A stretch of DNA of 43,219 bases from PALSA-1296 sp038322815 (GTDB taxonomy: Bacteria; Bacteroidota; Ignavibacteria; Palsa-1295). The stretch spans positions 1 through 43,219 of the forward strand of contig JBBQGG010000021.1 in NCBI GenBank assembly GCA_038322815.1. The letters run 5' to 3'. Position numbers and translations under genes: made by a program. A model generated the notes under the pieces. That model made no database searches. It was not told where the DNA came from and saw only the letters and a list, made by a program, of their open reading frames with translations. This document shows positions 8,849 to 16,535 of the stretch, in pieces. The stretch's first letter is position 1. The number at the start of each line of letters is the position of its first letter.

Positions 8849-9541
8849 ATGAAGTACGCATGGTTGATTTGGTCAGTCCTTTTTCTGATTCCTTGGCTGA
8901 TCTTATACTGGTTCGGTGGGACTTCGAGGCGTAGGATGGTGCAAGTAAGCCTGTGGACAATGCTTTTTGGATTAACGGAGCCATTATTTGTTCCAGATTA
9001 TTGGAATCCACCGACGCTTTTTAGCCTCGCACAAAGAACAGGCTTCGATATAGAAAGTTTAATCTTTTCTTTTGCGACAGGTGGTATCGCAACGATTCTT
9101 TATCAAGTGATATATAGGGTAGAACCGGAACACCTTCTTCCGAATAAACGAAGCAACAGTAGACATAGGATTCATCTCTATATATTATTCTCTCCTTTTA
9201 TCATATTCCTGCTTCTCTCTACTCTGACAAGCCTGAACCATATGTATTGCAGCATTATTGCGATGTTAATAGGGGCAATCTCTACACTCTACTGCCGTCC
9301 CGATCTCAAGGTTAAAATCTGGGTTGGTGGAGGATTGTTTTTTGTACTATATTTTATTTTTTTTGAATTATTGAATGTCTTGTATTCGGGTTATGTGAGC
9401 GCCGTTTGGAACTTCAAAAATATTAGCGGCTCTTTAATTTTCGGGGTGCCCATAGAAGAACTACTCTTTGGATTTACCTTTGGGATGTTCTGGTCAAGTA
9501 TTTATGAGCATCTCTTGTGGTACAAGATCAAACATCTGTGA
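8849..9541 (+). CDS. Lycopene cyclase domain-like membrane protein
   Basis: The 230-residue protein is almost entirely hydrophobic, with about seven predicted membrane helices. Near the end it has GVPIEELLFGFTFGMFW; a PIEE/PVEE motif in a membrane helix is the hallmark of the lycopene cyclase domain found in CrtYc/CrtYd-type carotenoid cyclases. An early LFVPDYWNPPTLF segment is also typical of a widespread family of such stand-alone proteins. The family cyclises the ends of carotenoid chains, but stand-alone members are often uncharacterised. No other carotenoid gene is visible nearby, so its substrate is unknown. Confidence 0.6.
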   Translation: MKYAWLIWSVLFLIPWLILYWFGGTSRRRMVQVSLWTMLFGLTEPLFVPDYWNPPTLFSLAQRTGFDIESLIFSFATGGIATILYQVIYRVEPEHLLPNKRSNSRHRIHLYILFSPFIIFLLLSTLTSLNHMYCSIIAMLIGAISTLYCRPDLKVKIWVGGGLFFVLYFIFFELLNVLYSGYVSAVWNFKNISGSLIFGVPIEELLFGFTFGMFWSSIYEHLLWYKIKHL

Positions 9542-10208
9542 TATTTGCATTATAAATTGTCATTGGCGCATTTCCTCAGAATCCATTGATTTTTGTATCG
9601 CCAAGAAGAAATGAGGAGTGCAAAAAAACCGTGAATTATGTAACATATTCCCAAAATTATGCAACACTTCTGCGCCACTAATTGCGTATTTTGCATTACA
9701 GTAGAAAAAAAATACCGCTAAGACTAATATTTTATAGAAGGTCCATCGCAAAAAAATAATTTAAGCAGTGAAGGAGAAACACCTTCAGGCTCACTCAGTA
9801 ACGTTGAGCATACTTCGGAAAGTGAGAAGATCATTCAAGAAGATCTCGAAAAGTTGAGCCAAAGCGGATTTTCCAACCGGTACGAAGGCATGCGGAAGAT
9901 CAGGATTCCAGTTCGGGTACCTTTTCAATAGAGCTGGGAGTAGCAGGCAAAGCAACTCCGTAAGATGATAGAGAAAAGACGCTCGCTTCTTTCCTAATAT
10001 ATAAAAAACAGAACCTCTAATTTTGTGGTGATGAATCTCTTGCTCATGAGCAACCGGTTCACTATAAAAACCATCGGTAATCTAATGAACGTCGCGAGAT
10101 AGGGTTGAGGGGTTGATCCGTGCGTTGAGAGAACTTGACATTCATTCTGAGGAAGAAAAGCTAAGACTACTCTATACGAAATCATAGTCGTTTCGGATCA
10201 CTGACCAT
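9542..10208 (+). other. Decayed intergenic region with small gene fragments
   Basis: No intact gene is seen. Two short stretches look like coding remnants on the plus strand. One at about 9739-9930 translates into a hydrophilic segment ending EGMRKIRIPVRVPFQ before a stop. The other at about 10046-10186 reads MSNRFTIKTIGNLMNVAR, hits a stop, and continues in another frame as a charged tail ending EEEKLRLLYTKS. Neither could be assigned to a family. Together with the broken recombinase next to it, the region looks like the leftovers of a former mobile element. Confidence 0.4.
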
Positions 10209-10608
10209 TTAAATCTTCGGCATCAAATTAACTGCGTCCTTCTTCTTTTGGTCAACTATTTGCGCGTATATCTGTGTGTTCTTGATATTTGTATGCCCCA
10301 ATAGCTTGCTTACAGTATAAAGATCAATTCCATTCGTTAATGCGAGTGTCGCGAAGGTATGTCGCGAGACGTGGAATGAGATATGCTTTTTTATTCCCGC
10401 TGCCTTTGCCCATCATTGGAGAGCATTCCAAATCGAACCTTCACTTTTCATCATTTCAAAGACTTTCTCATCTTCATTGCCTCTCTCTCCGAGAAATGTT
10501 CTTGCAGAAGTATTTGCAGTTCGGATGAGAGTTAATTTGGGAGCAACGTCTATGACATCGAATCCCGTTTCGGAGAGTTGAGATATATGTTTTGCTATTT
10601 TTGTTCTT
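10209..10608 (-). pseudogene. Tyrosine recombinase (integrase) C-terminal remnant
   Basis: The minus strand encodes the end of a phage/XerC-type integrase: WAKAAGIKKHISFHVSRHTF, then LLGHTNIKNTQIYAQIVDQK and the end DAVNLMPKI before TAA. The catalytic HxxRH box (HVSRH), the GH of LLGHTN and the nucleophile Tyr of QIYA are all present. An in-frame TGA interrupts the frame just before WAKAAG (at about 10415). The frame continues upstream only to the tRNA 3' end at 10611, so the N-terminal arm, core-binding domain and the first catalytic Arg box are missing. No start codon is evident. The gene is dead and its truncated end touches the tRNA gene. Confidence 0.85.
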
Positions 10609-10610
10609 AG

Positions 10611-10684
10611 TGCACCCGTAGAGATTCGAACTCCAAACCTTCAGATCCGTAGTCAGATGCTCTATCCAATTGAGCTACGGGTGC
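10611..10684 (-). tRNA. tRNA-Arg (anticodon ACG)
   Basis: The minus strand folds into a cloverleaf: acceptor GCACCCG with CGGGTGC, D-arm GCTC/GAGC, anticodon loop CTACGGA (ACG), and T-arm with loop TTCGAAT. The discriminator is A and CCA is not encoded. The anticodon stem reads TCTGA on both sides, leaving a T-T mismatch in the middle where most tRNA-Arg(ACG) have TCTGA/TCAGA. All other stems pair, with one G-U pair in the T stem. The integrase remnant starts right at its 3' end. Confidence 0.88.
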
Positions 10685-10749
10685 ATATTTTGACAAGGTC
10701 ACGTATAACGCCAATTCAAAAATAAAAATTCAAATTTAGGGATTAAATA

Positions 10750-12417
10750 TTACGGAGCAAGAATTTCGGAAATTTTGATGGTATTATGGGAATTTACAGC
10801 TTCAACATCTATAAATAGTTTGTCTTTCAGTTTTGACCAGAAACCTAATCCATATTTATTAAGAAAATAGAGCAAAGAAAGCTCGCGTTCCTGAAGTTTA
10901 CCTTCGGGTAGTAGTACGTTTAATGCTTTTTCAAATTGCTGTTTTGTACCGCTTTGTTTTTTTCTTTCTGCAGCAAGAGATTTACCTTCAAAATCTTTTA
11001 CTGTTGTAAGTATTTTCCCTTTTAGCGAAGTCAGCGCAGCATCCAATGTTGGTTCGGTTGATGAGACCACAGGCCGCAGTGATTCAATAGCGCCATCAAT
11101 ATCACCTGTTATTTTGCTAAAAGAGTTAGAAATAATAGTTTCCTGATCTGAGCGCAAAAGGCTTAAAATGATCTCATTCGCATTCTCTATAAAATCTTCA
11201 ATTGAAATCTTATATTTATCAAGAAGCTTTTCAAAACGATCTTCAACTATCGTCATGCCGATGCGGGGCACGATAAGCGGCATTTGAATTCCGGCCCAAT
11301 CATAAGCGACTTTCAATTGTGCAAAATATGCGATCTCGCCGGGACCAGCTACATAGGCAACTGTCGGAAGAATTGTATCTTGTACCAATGGTCTCATCAC
11401 TACATTCATACTGAATCGTTCAGGATGTTCAGAAAGGATCGTATTAATTTCAGTAGAATTTATATGCAAAGAATTATATGAGAAGTCGTCGGCAACTTTG
11501 CTTAACTTAAATCGTTTTCCACTATCAGCAATAAACAGATTCATCCCTTGGGGATCAAGTTGAACATGATATTCAGCTCCTCTCAGATCTTTGCTAAGTT
11601 TTTGGATTCTCTCAGATAACGAAGGAGTTGTATCAATTTCTTTTTTAAAAATGTGAGATGCTTGCTGTTTTAACTCCGGAGTATTTGGATCGAGGATGAG
11701 AAGACCATTAGTGCTTAATAATTCGCCCAGTAAATGTGCCTGGGATTCGGCAAAAGTAAAATCTTCCTGATAAGCATTTTTATACAAAGCGAGAACTTCA
11801 TCTGTGAAGTCTGTTCTTGGAATAAAACTCTCGATCTCTGAAAAGACTCGTTCTAAAGCTTCTTTCTCAAATGTTATGCCACCGATCTGCCTTCGTGAGA
11901 TGTCATCTACGGGAGTGTAGCGAATATTACGTAGCTCAAAATTTGAAGTGATAATATTTATTCCTGAGGTCTCTTCGAAATCATGATCTTCGGTTTCCTG
12001 CCAAAAGATCGGGACGAATTGGTGTTCAGGATACAACTCTCGAAGTTGATTTGAAAGGATGATAGTATGAAGTGCCTTATATATTGTATAAAGCGGTCCG
12101 CCGAGAATTCCGACTTGTTGACCGGTAACTATAGCGCAACATCGTTCGCTTTGCAATGCCTTTAGATTCTCTTCAACTTTCTTTGTTAACGTTCCGGCAT
12201 CCGAATGCTGCTTGTGAAGAGTTTCAACAAGTACTTTACGATTTGCCTTAGCCTCCGGCGAAGATGAAATCTTCACCCGATTTTCCAAAAGATATTTGAA
12301 TGCCGCGCCCCTTTCATTCGGAGAAAGAGGGAAGAATTGGTTTACCGGAGATGAATCGAATGCCGTGATATAATCACGGGCAAGTTTTGAAAAATGCCGC
12401 GAAACGGAGATATCCAT
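10750..12417 (-). CDS. bshC: Putative cysteine ligase BshC (bacillithiol synthesis)
   Basis: The 555-residue protein matches BshC, which adds cysteine to glucosaminyl-malate in the last step of bacillithiol synthesis in the cytoplasm. The family signature is clear: TGQQVGILGGPLYTIYKA at residues 98-115, followed by the metal-like pocket segment FVPIFWQETEDHDFEE and later YVAGPGEIAYFAQLK. The C-terminal third is coiled-coil-like (Lys/Glu-rich, about 430-520), as in the known structure. Length is close to the usual 520-550. It is divergently arranged with the HAD gene across 66 bases. No other bsh genes are in the window. The organism therefore probably uses bacillithiol as its low-molecular-weight thiol. 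Confidence 0.93.
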   Translation of the reverse strand: MDISVSRHFSKLARDYITAFDSSPVNQFFPLSPNERGAAFKYLLENRVKISSSPEAKANRKVLVETLHKQHSDAGTLTKKVEENLKALQSERCCAIVTGQQVGILGGPLYTIYKALHTIILSNQLRELYPEHQFVPIFWQETEDHDFEETSGINIITSNFELRNIRYTPVDDISRRQIGGITFEKEALERVFSEIESFIPRTDFTDEVLALYKNAYQEDFTFAESQAHLLGELLSTNGLLILDPNTPELKQQASHIFKKEIDTTPSLSERIQKLSKDLRGAEYHVQLDPQGMNLFIADSGKRFKLSKVADDFSYNSLHINSTEINTILSEHPERFSMNVVMRPLVQDTILPTVAYVAGPGEIAYFAQLKVAYDWAGIQMPLIVPRIGMTIVEDRFEKLLDKYKISIEDFIENANEIILSLLRSDQETIISNSFSKITGDIDGAIESLRPVVSSTEPTLDAALTSLKGKILTTVKDFEGKSLAAERKKQSGTKQQFEKALNVLLPEGKLQERELSLLYFLNKYGLGFWSKLKDKLFIDVEAVNSHNTIKISEILAP

Positions 12418-12483
12418 TACGTTATATCTGTAAAAAAGTTGAATGCTCTTAACATTCTGTTAGTAAGAAGTGTTTAGTGCACT

Positions 12484-13179
12484 ATGAATAATAAACATAA
12501 ACTGCTCCTTGTTGATATCGATGGAACCCTGGTGATTTATAAAGATAAGTACCCTCATCGTCTTTTCGAAGGAATGATCGATGCATTTTTTAATAAAAAA
12601 ATCTCTCTTGAGAATTACCGGTTCTCCGGTAAAACCGATAAGGCGATCATCGCCGATATGATTGGTATCGCCGGTATTTCTCAGGAAGAGCATCTTGAAA
12701 AAGAAGAGACAATGATGGAATGGGTAGCCGACATGGTCGAAGAGCAAACCTCACCGGACTCATTCCGTCTGTTGCCCAATGTTCCGAAATTGCTTCAAAC
12801 CCTTTTTGAAGATAGCAATATTACACTTTCGCTTCTCACCGGAAACCTTCCGCGCTGCGCAGAAATTAAATTACGTCATTTCGATCTGATGAAGTATTTC
12901 TCATTTGGAGTATATGGCGTTGAATCAGTAAACCGAAATGATCTTGGCCCGATCGCATTGAAAAAATTTATACTGCAGAATAATGGGATAAATGAATTCG
13001 ATCCTATTGTCATTGGTGATACTATTCCCGATATTCTTTGTGCCAATCATATCGGAGCAAAATCCATCATTACATTAACGGGCAGAACAGTTCGCGAAGA
13101 AGTTGAGCCATATAAGCCCGATTATATTTTCAATGATCTTTCTGATACACAAAAAGTCTTACAAGCTATTTATTCCTAA
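12484..13179 (+). CDS. HAD-superfamily hydrolase
   Basis: The 231-residue protein has all the HAD motifs: LLLVDIDGTLV near the N-terminus (nucleophile Asp11 and Asp13), a helical cap (about 20-100), SLLTGN (motif II Thr), a Lys in the IALKKF helix, and VIGDTIPDI (motif IV acidic pair). The order and length fit the phosphoglycolate phosphatase-like subgroup. It would hydrolyse a small phosphorylated metabolite in the cytoplasm; the substrate cannot be told from sequence. Its stop overlaps the start of the next small gene by one base (TAATG), so the two are translationally coupled. Confidence 0.9.
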   Translation: MNNKHKLLLVDIDGTLVIYKDKYPHRLFEGMIDAFFNKKISLENYRFSGKTDKAIIADMIGIAGISQEEHLEKEETMMEWVADMVEEQTSPDSFRLLPNVPKLLQTLFEDSNITLSLLTGNLPRCAEIKLRHFDLMKYFSFGVYGVESVNRNDLGPIALKKFILQNNGINEFDPIVIGDTIPDILCANHIGAKSIITLTGRTVREEVEPYKPDYIFNDLSDTQKVLQAIYS

Positions 13180-13364
13180 TGGCGCTAATAATTTTTCGCT
13201 GCGCTGTCTGTGGAGAGCCGAATGAAACATTCGTCGATGAATCGGCTGCATTTGATCAGCAATATACTGAAGATTGTCAGGTCTGCTGCAGACCAAACGT
13301 ACTTCGAATTCATATCGATGAAGAGACAAAAGAAGTAAGGGTCGAAGCGGAGTTTGAAGAGTAA
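13179..13364 (+). CDS. CPXCG-type cysteine-rich small protein
   Basis: This 61-residue protein has one zinc-ribbon: CAVCG at residues 8-12 and CQVCC at 33-37, followed by RPN and a very acidic tail (DEETKEVRVEAEFEE). That layout is the CPXCG motif-containing family of small cytoplasmic proteins whose function is unknown. The second knuckle has an extra cysteine directly after the pair. Its start overlaps the HAD hydrolase stop, so both are made from one message. The stop is directly followed by a palindromic repeat. Confidence 0.85.
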   Translation: MALIIFRCAVCGEPNETFVDESAAFDQQYTEDCQVCCRPNVLRIHIDEETKEVRVEAEFEE

Positions 13365-13372
13365 ATCTGCGG

Positions 13373-13520
13373 TGACATTGCGAGGAGTTAGCGAAGCGGA
13401 CGACGAAGCAATCCCCTTAAGTCGATCGTCAAACTTCAAGATTAGCTATATCCTTCTGGGGATTGCTTCGTCGGGCTAAAGCCTATGCTGCCTAATCGTC
13501 GCATACCCTGGCAATGACAC
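13373..13520. repeat. Palindromic intergenic repeat, copy 1
   Basis: About 148 bases with inverted ends: GTGACATTGCGAGG at the left, the complement of GTGTCATTGCCAGG at the right, and an inner perfect pair GACGAAGCAATCCCC / GGGGATTGCTTCGTC. It contains a GGGCTAAAGCC piece in the right arm. It fills the whole gap between the CPXCG gene and the last codon of recX. The ends and the GAAGCAATC core match the copy between recX and recA, so this is a dispersed family. Confidence 0.8.
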
Positions 13521-14233
13521 TATAAATAATCTTCCTCTATCTCAGCGTCAAGCTTTCCTAAAACATCTTTAATCACTGCATACTCAAATCCTCTTGATCC
13601 TAAAAATGCGATTAGCTTTTGCTTCCTCTTCTTTTTGTCAGGTTCTCTTCTGGAAAGCTGCTCCCATTTTTTTGTTCCAGCTTTTAACGCACGGTTATCT
13701 TCGTCTTCCTCTTCATCAGCTTCACCAAGGATATCTTCAATAATATTTTTTGCAACACCCTTTTTTCTAAGTTCATTGATAAGCTGACGAGAGGAGACTG
13801 GCTTTGTGATTCGTTTATCATGAACGAATGCTCTGGCAAAGGCTTCATCATCTACTAAGCCGATACTTTTGACATTAGAAGTAACTTCATCAATTATTTC
13901 CTCATCAAATTTTTCTAATCGGAGTTTATCACGGACTTCCTTCTCCGTTCTGCGTCTTGTATTTAGGAATTTTGTTGCGATTCTTTTAGCTGAGACTCTG
14001 CTATCAAACTCTCTGAGCTTTTCAAAAAGTATTGCATCAAGTTCATCACCTTTGCGAAATCGGAATTTCTCGATGGTAGCGACATTCACACCGAAAGCAA
14101 ATTCACCTGCAATAAATACAGAAGCGCGAAGTTTATCGCGCTTCTGATAAGTGATAGCAGTGATTATTGGAGCTTCATCGGCTTTTAGCCGATACTGACT
14201 GATAGAAGCTTCCTTCGTGTTTTTTTTTTGCAA
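13520..14233 (-). CDS. recX: Regulatory protein RecX
   Basis: The 237-residue protein has the three-helix repeats of RecX: KRIATKFLNTRRRTEKEVRD, GLVDDEAFARAFVHDKRITK and a third repeat ending with the C-terminal helix. RecX binds RecA filaments and inhibits RecA. It is longer than typical RecX (about 150-170): there is an extra N-terminal part of about 75 residues (ITYQKRDKLRASVFIAGEFA, shared with many FCB RecX proteins) and an acidic-then-basic insert (about 165-205, DEEEDEDN then DKKKRKQK). It lies downstream of recA on the same strand, separated by 165 bases that hold a palindromic hairpin. Confidence 0.9.
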   Translation of the reverse strand: MQKKNTKEASISQYRLKADEAPIITAITYQKRDKLRASVFIAGEFAFGVNVATIEKFRFRKGDELDAILFEKLREFDSRVSAKRIATKFLNTRRRTEKEVRDKLRLEKFDEEIIDEVTSNVKSIGLVDDEAFARAFVHDKRITKPVSSRQLINELRKKGVAKNIIEDILGEADEEEDEDNRALKAGTKKWEQLSRREPDKKKRKQKLIAFLGSRGFEYAVIKDVLGKLDAEIEEDYL

Positions 14234-14255
14234 TGTATATTAAAATTAAAAGCTT

Positions 14256-14342
14256 GTCATTGCGAGGTACGAAGCAATCTAAAATCTTGAAACCGAGATT
14301 TAACCCGATATTTTAGATTGCTTCGCTGTCGCTCGCAATGAC
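14256..14342. repeat. Palindromic intergenic repeat, copy 2, between recA and recX
   Basis: An 87-base palindrome: outer arms GTCATTGCGAG / CTCGCAATGAC, then inner arms GAAGCAATCTAAAAT / ATTTTAGATTGCTTC, with a 24-base loop region. It lies in the transcribed gap between recA and recX and would fold into a long hairpin in the message. The ends and GAAGCAATC core match copy 1. Confidence 0.85.
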
Positions 14343-14398
14343 GTTGTAAAAAAGTTTGACGAATCCCCCAATGTTACATTTTTAATTTTACATTTCCC

Positions 14399-15499
14399 CT
14401 ATTTTTTCTTCCCAGGCTTTGTCATATCTGCTGCCGTTACGCCATTTGTGGATGGCTCATTAGTGGTCAGAGTGATTCCGAGTTTTTCACGCACAGCATT
14501 TTCAACTTGGGTATAAGAATCAGGATATTCTTTCAAGTATGCCTTTACTGAATCTCTGCCTTGTCCGATACGTTCGCCGCCTAAGCTGAACCACGAGCCG
14601 CTTTTTTGAATGATGTCATTCTCGATTGCAACATCTATCATATCGCCCATCTTCGAAATGCCCTCGTTATAGAGAACATCGAACTCGACTTCCTTAAATG
14701 GCGGAGCCATTTTATTTTTCACAACTTTCACGCGGACTCTGTTGCCAATAATATCCGTGCCGTCTTTTATGACATCGCGACGGCGAATATCAAGACGAAG
14801 CGATGCGTAAAATTTCAGCGCATTGCCTCCCGTTGTTGTTTCCGGATTTCCGTACATCACGCCGATCTTCGAGCGAAGCTGATTCGTGAAAATGACGGTC
14901 GTATTGGATTTGCCGATAACGGCAGTGATCTTGCGCATTGCCTGCGACATCAATCTTGCCTGCGCCCCCATTTGTGCATCACCCATTTCGCCTTCGATCT
15001 CAGCGCGGGGGGTGAGCGCTGCTACAGAATCAACGATGATCACATCAACTGCGGCACTGCGGACAAGCTGTTCCAAAATATCAAGCGCCTGTTCGCCATA
15101 TTCCGGTTGAGAGAGGATCAACTCATTCAACTTCACGCCCAATCTCTCAGCATATTTCACATCAAGAGCATGCTCAGCATCTATGAAGGCAACGTTGCCG
15201 CCGCGCTTCTGTGCTTCGGCAATAATATGTAAGCAGACCGTCGTCTTGCCGCTTGATTCCGGTCCATAGATCTCTACGATACGTCCGCGCGGCACACCGC
15301 CGATTCCGATCGCTGCATCGAGCGATAGCGAACCTGTCGGAATCGCCTCGACCTTTTGATGTGGCGTATCTCCAAGACGCATGACCGCACCCTTGCCATG
15401 CTGTTTCTCGATCGCATCCATAGCGATCTGTAATGCCTTATTCCTTGCTCCCTGAATTGCGGATACTGCTCCGTTAACTGCTGCTGTTTCCATCGTCAT
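14399..15499 (-). CDS. recA: Recombinase RecA
   Basis: This is a full-length 366-residue RecA. It has the N-terminal helix, Walker A GPESSGKT at residues 79-86, the catalytic Glu region (IDAEHALD), Walker B-type VIIVDSVAAL, the L1 and L2 DNA-binding loops (GEMGDAQMGAQARLMSQAMR and the segment with GNPETTTGGNALKF), and the C-terminal domain with a basic end KPGKKK. It forms filaments on single-stranded DNA for strand exchange and SOS induction. No LexA box could be recognised upstream; a TATAAT-like hexamer (minus strand, 15550-15555) lies about 50 bases before the start. Confidence 0.98.
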   Translation of the reverse strand: MTMETAAVNGAVSAIQGARNKALQIAMDAIEKQHGKGAVMRLGDTPHQKVEAIPTGSLSLDAAIGIGGVPRGRIVEIYGPESSGKTTVCLHIIAEAQKRGGNVAFIDAEHALDVKYAERLGVKLNELILSQPEYGEQALDILEQLVRSAAVDVIIVDSVAALTPRAEIEGEMGDAQMGAQARLMSQAMRKITAVIGKSNTTVIFTNQLRSKIGVMYGNPETTTGGNALKFYASLRLDIRRRDVIKDGTDIIGNRVRVKVVKNKMAPPFKEVEFDVLYNEGISKMGDMIDVAIENDIIQKSGSWFSLGGERIGQGRDSVKAYLKEYPDSYTQVENAVREKLGITLTTNEPSTNGVTAADMTKPGKKK

Positions 15500-15856
15500 T
15501 TTTCGATTAAATTAAAAACTTATTTTTTGGGCTGAAGCCCCTGAAAGTCATTATATTTCAATACTATAACATTACGCGCGCGCACACTTTTGTTCTTGGT
15601 AAAATGAGTGCAAAATAGGTATCTGTATTCCAACAGAAAATCGAAATTTTTGTCCCCACAAATTCTCCCCAATTTTGCATATTTATCTCTCTCCCTTTAA
15701 GCTTTTAGCTTTTCGCTTTAAGCTTTCAACGTACTCGTCGGCATAGGTGCCCATAAGTGTACCTACTAATATAAGGACATTTTTGGAGGGTTGCGTGAAA
15801 AATGGAAAAATTGGAAACTCGAAGTCGGAGCTGGACCCGCTTATTCTAAACCTGAC
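15500..15856. other. Non-coding region upstream of recA
   Basis: These 357 bases hold no supported gene. On the minus strand a possible -10 hexamer TATAAT (15550-15555) lies about 50 bases before recA, without a clear -35. A perfect palindrome GGGCTGAAGCCC is at 15529-15540 in the presumed leader. An AAGCTTT-rich repeat lies at 15692-15728. Near 15744-15758 is CATAGGTGCCCATA, similar to a palindrome just upstream of the gene at 27896. Confidence 0.45.
15692..15728. repeat. AAGCTTT-rich short repeat, copy 1
   Basis: The stretch starts TCCCTTTAAGCTTTTAGCTT and continues with another TTTAAGCTTT. A closely similar stretch (CCCTTTAAGCTTTAAGCTTT-type) occurs inside the restriction-enzyme remnant at 16495-16535, so it is a dispersed repeat rather than chance. 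Confidence 0.5.
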
Positions 15857-16115
15857 CTACTCTAATTTCAACTTCTCGATCTCACTAACGATCTTCACCG
15901 TCTCCAAACTCACGGTAATAACTTTGCGGATGAGCTTCACGATGTAATCGGGTTCGTCTTCGCGGTTGGGGTCGTTGGTGATGCCGCTCCGTTTATCAGT
16001 GCTGACTTGGTACTGATCTATTATCCAATCAAGTGCCGAGCGGTTGCCGAGTTTGTAGTCGAAGACTTCGGGAGGGATGCCGCGAAGAGTGAATTTATCA
16101 TTGTAGATAAGGTCA

Positions 16116-16229
16116 GCCCTCACCCCTGCCCCTCTCCCGGAGTACCGGGCGAGGGGTTCTAAAGCTCTTTCTGCCGTAGTACCTAAAGCTCCCTCTCCCG
16201 GTACTCCGGGAGAGGGTTGGGGTGAGGGC
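16116..16229. repeat. 114-bp palindromic element inserted in frame
   Basis: The element begins GCCCTCACCCCTGCCCCTCT and ends with the near-perfect inverse (AGAGGGTTGGGGTGAGGGC). Each arm has its own small hairpin around CCCGGAGTACCGGG. Its length is 114 bases, 38 codons, so it leaves the host frame open and adds PSPQPSPGVPGEGA and related residues to the restriction remnant. This PSPQPSPG translation is typical of a widespread class of GC-rich bacterial intergenic palindromes. Confidence 0.85.
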
Positions 16230-16494
16230 TTCTTCAACTTCATCTTCTCCACCCTTAGATCAAGTACCGATCCCTCTTTCCATTCTTCCTCAAGATTGTA
16301 TTCCGCTGCCTCTTCATAATTCACATGCAAGTCCGCCAGTTTTTTTCCGGCTTCCGAGTATGCCCAGAAATCCGGAGCCAGCGGAATGCGCGGAAGCTCG
16401 CGCCGCAGATTCGCCGCATATTTCTTCCGGTATTCAGGATGATGCAGAAGCCCGTAGATATAATAAAATATATCCCACTTCGTTATTTCTTTTC

Positions 16495-16535
16495 CCTTTC
16501 CCCCTTTAAGCTTTAAGCTTTGAAGTTTAAGCTTG
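16495..16535. repeat. AAGCTTT-rich short repeat, copy 2, inside a coding frame
   Basis: CCCTTTAAGCTTTAAGCTTT-like sequence inside the restriction remnant. In the protein it adds a KLKLQSLKLKGGKGK segment between TDWAVAQF and TKWDIFYY, where relatives have only a short unrelated linker. It resembles the copy upstream of recA. Confidence 0.5.

Noticed and set aside
10289..10528. Plus-strand frame of 79 residues in the recombinase region
   Set aside because: It is the shadow of the integrase remnant on the minus strand, which shows clear family motifs.
13373..14342. A CRISPR array from the two repeats near recX
   Set aside because: Only two copies, unequal in length, palindromic and separated by a gene; no regular spacers.
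14606..15232. Plus-strand frame of 208 residues
   Set aside because: It is antisense to recA, caused by codon bias in that gene.
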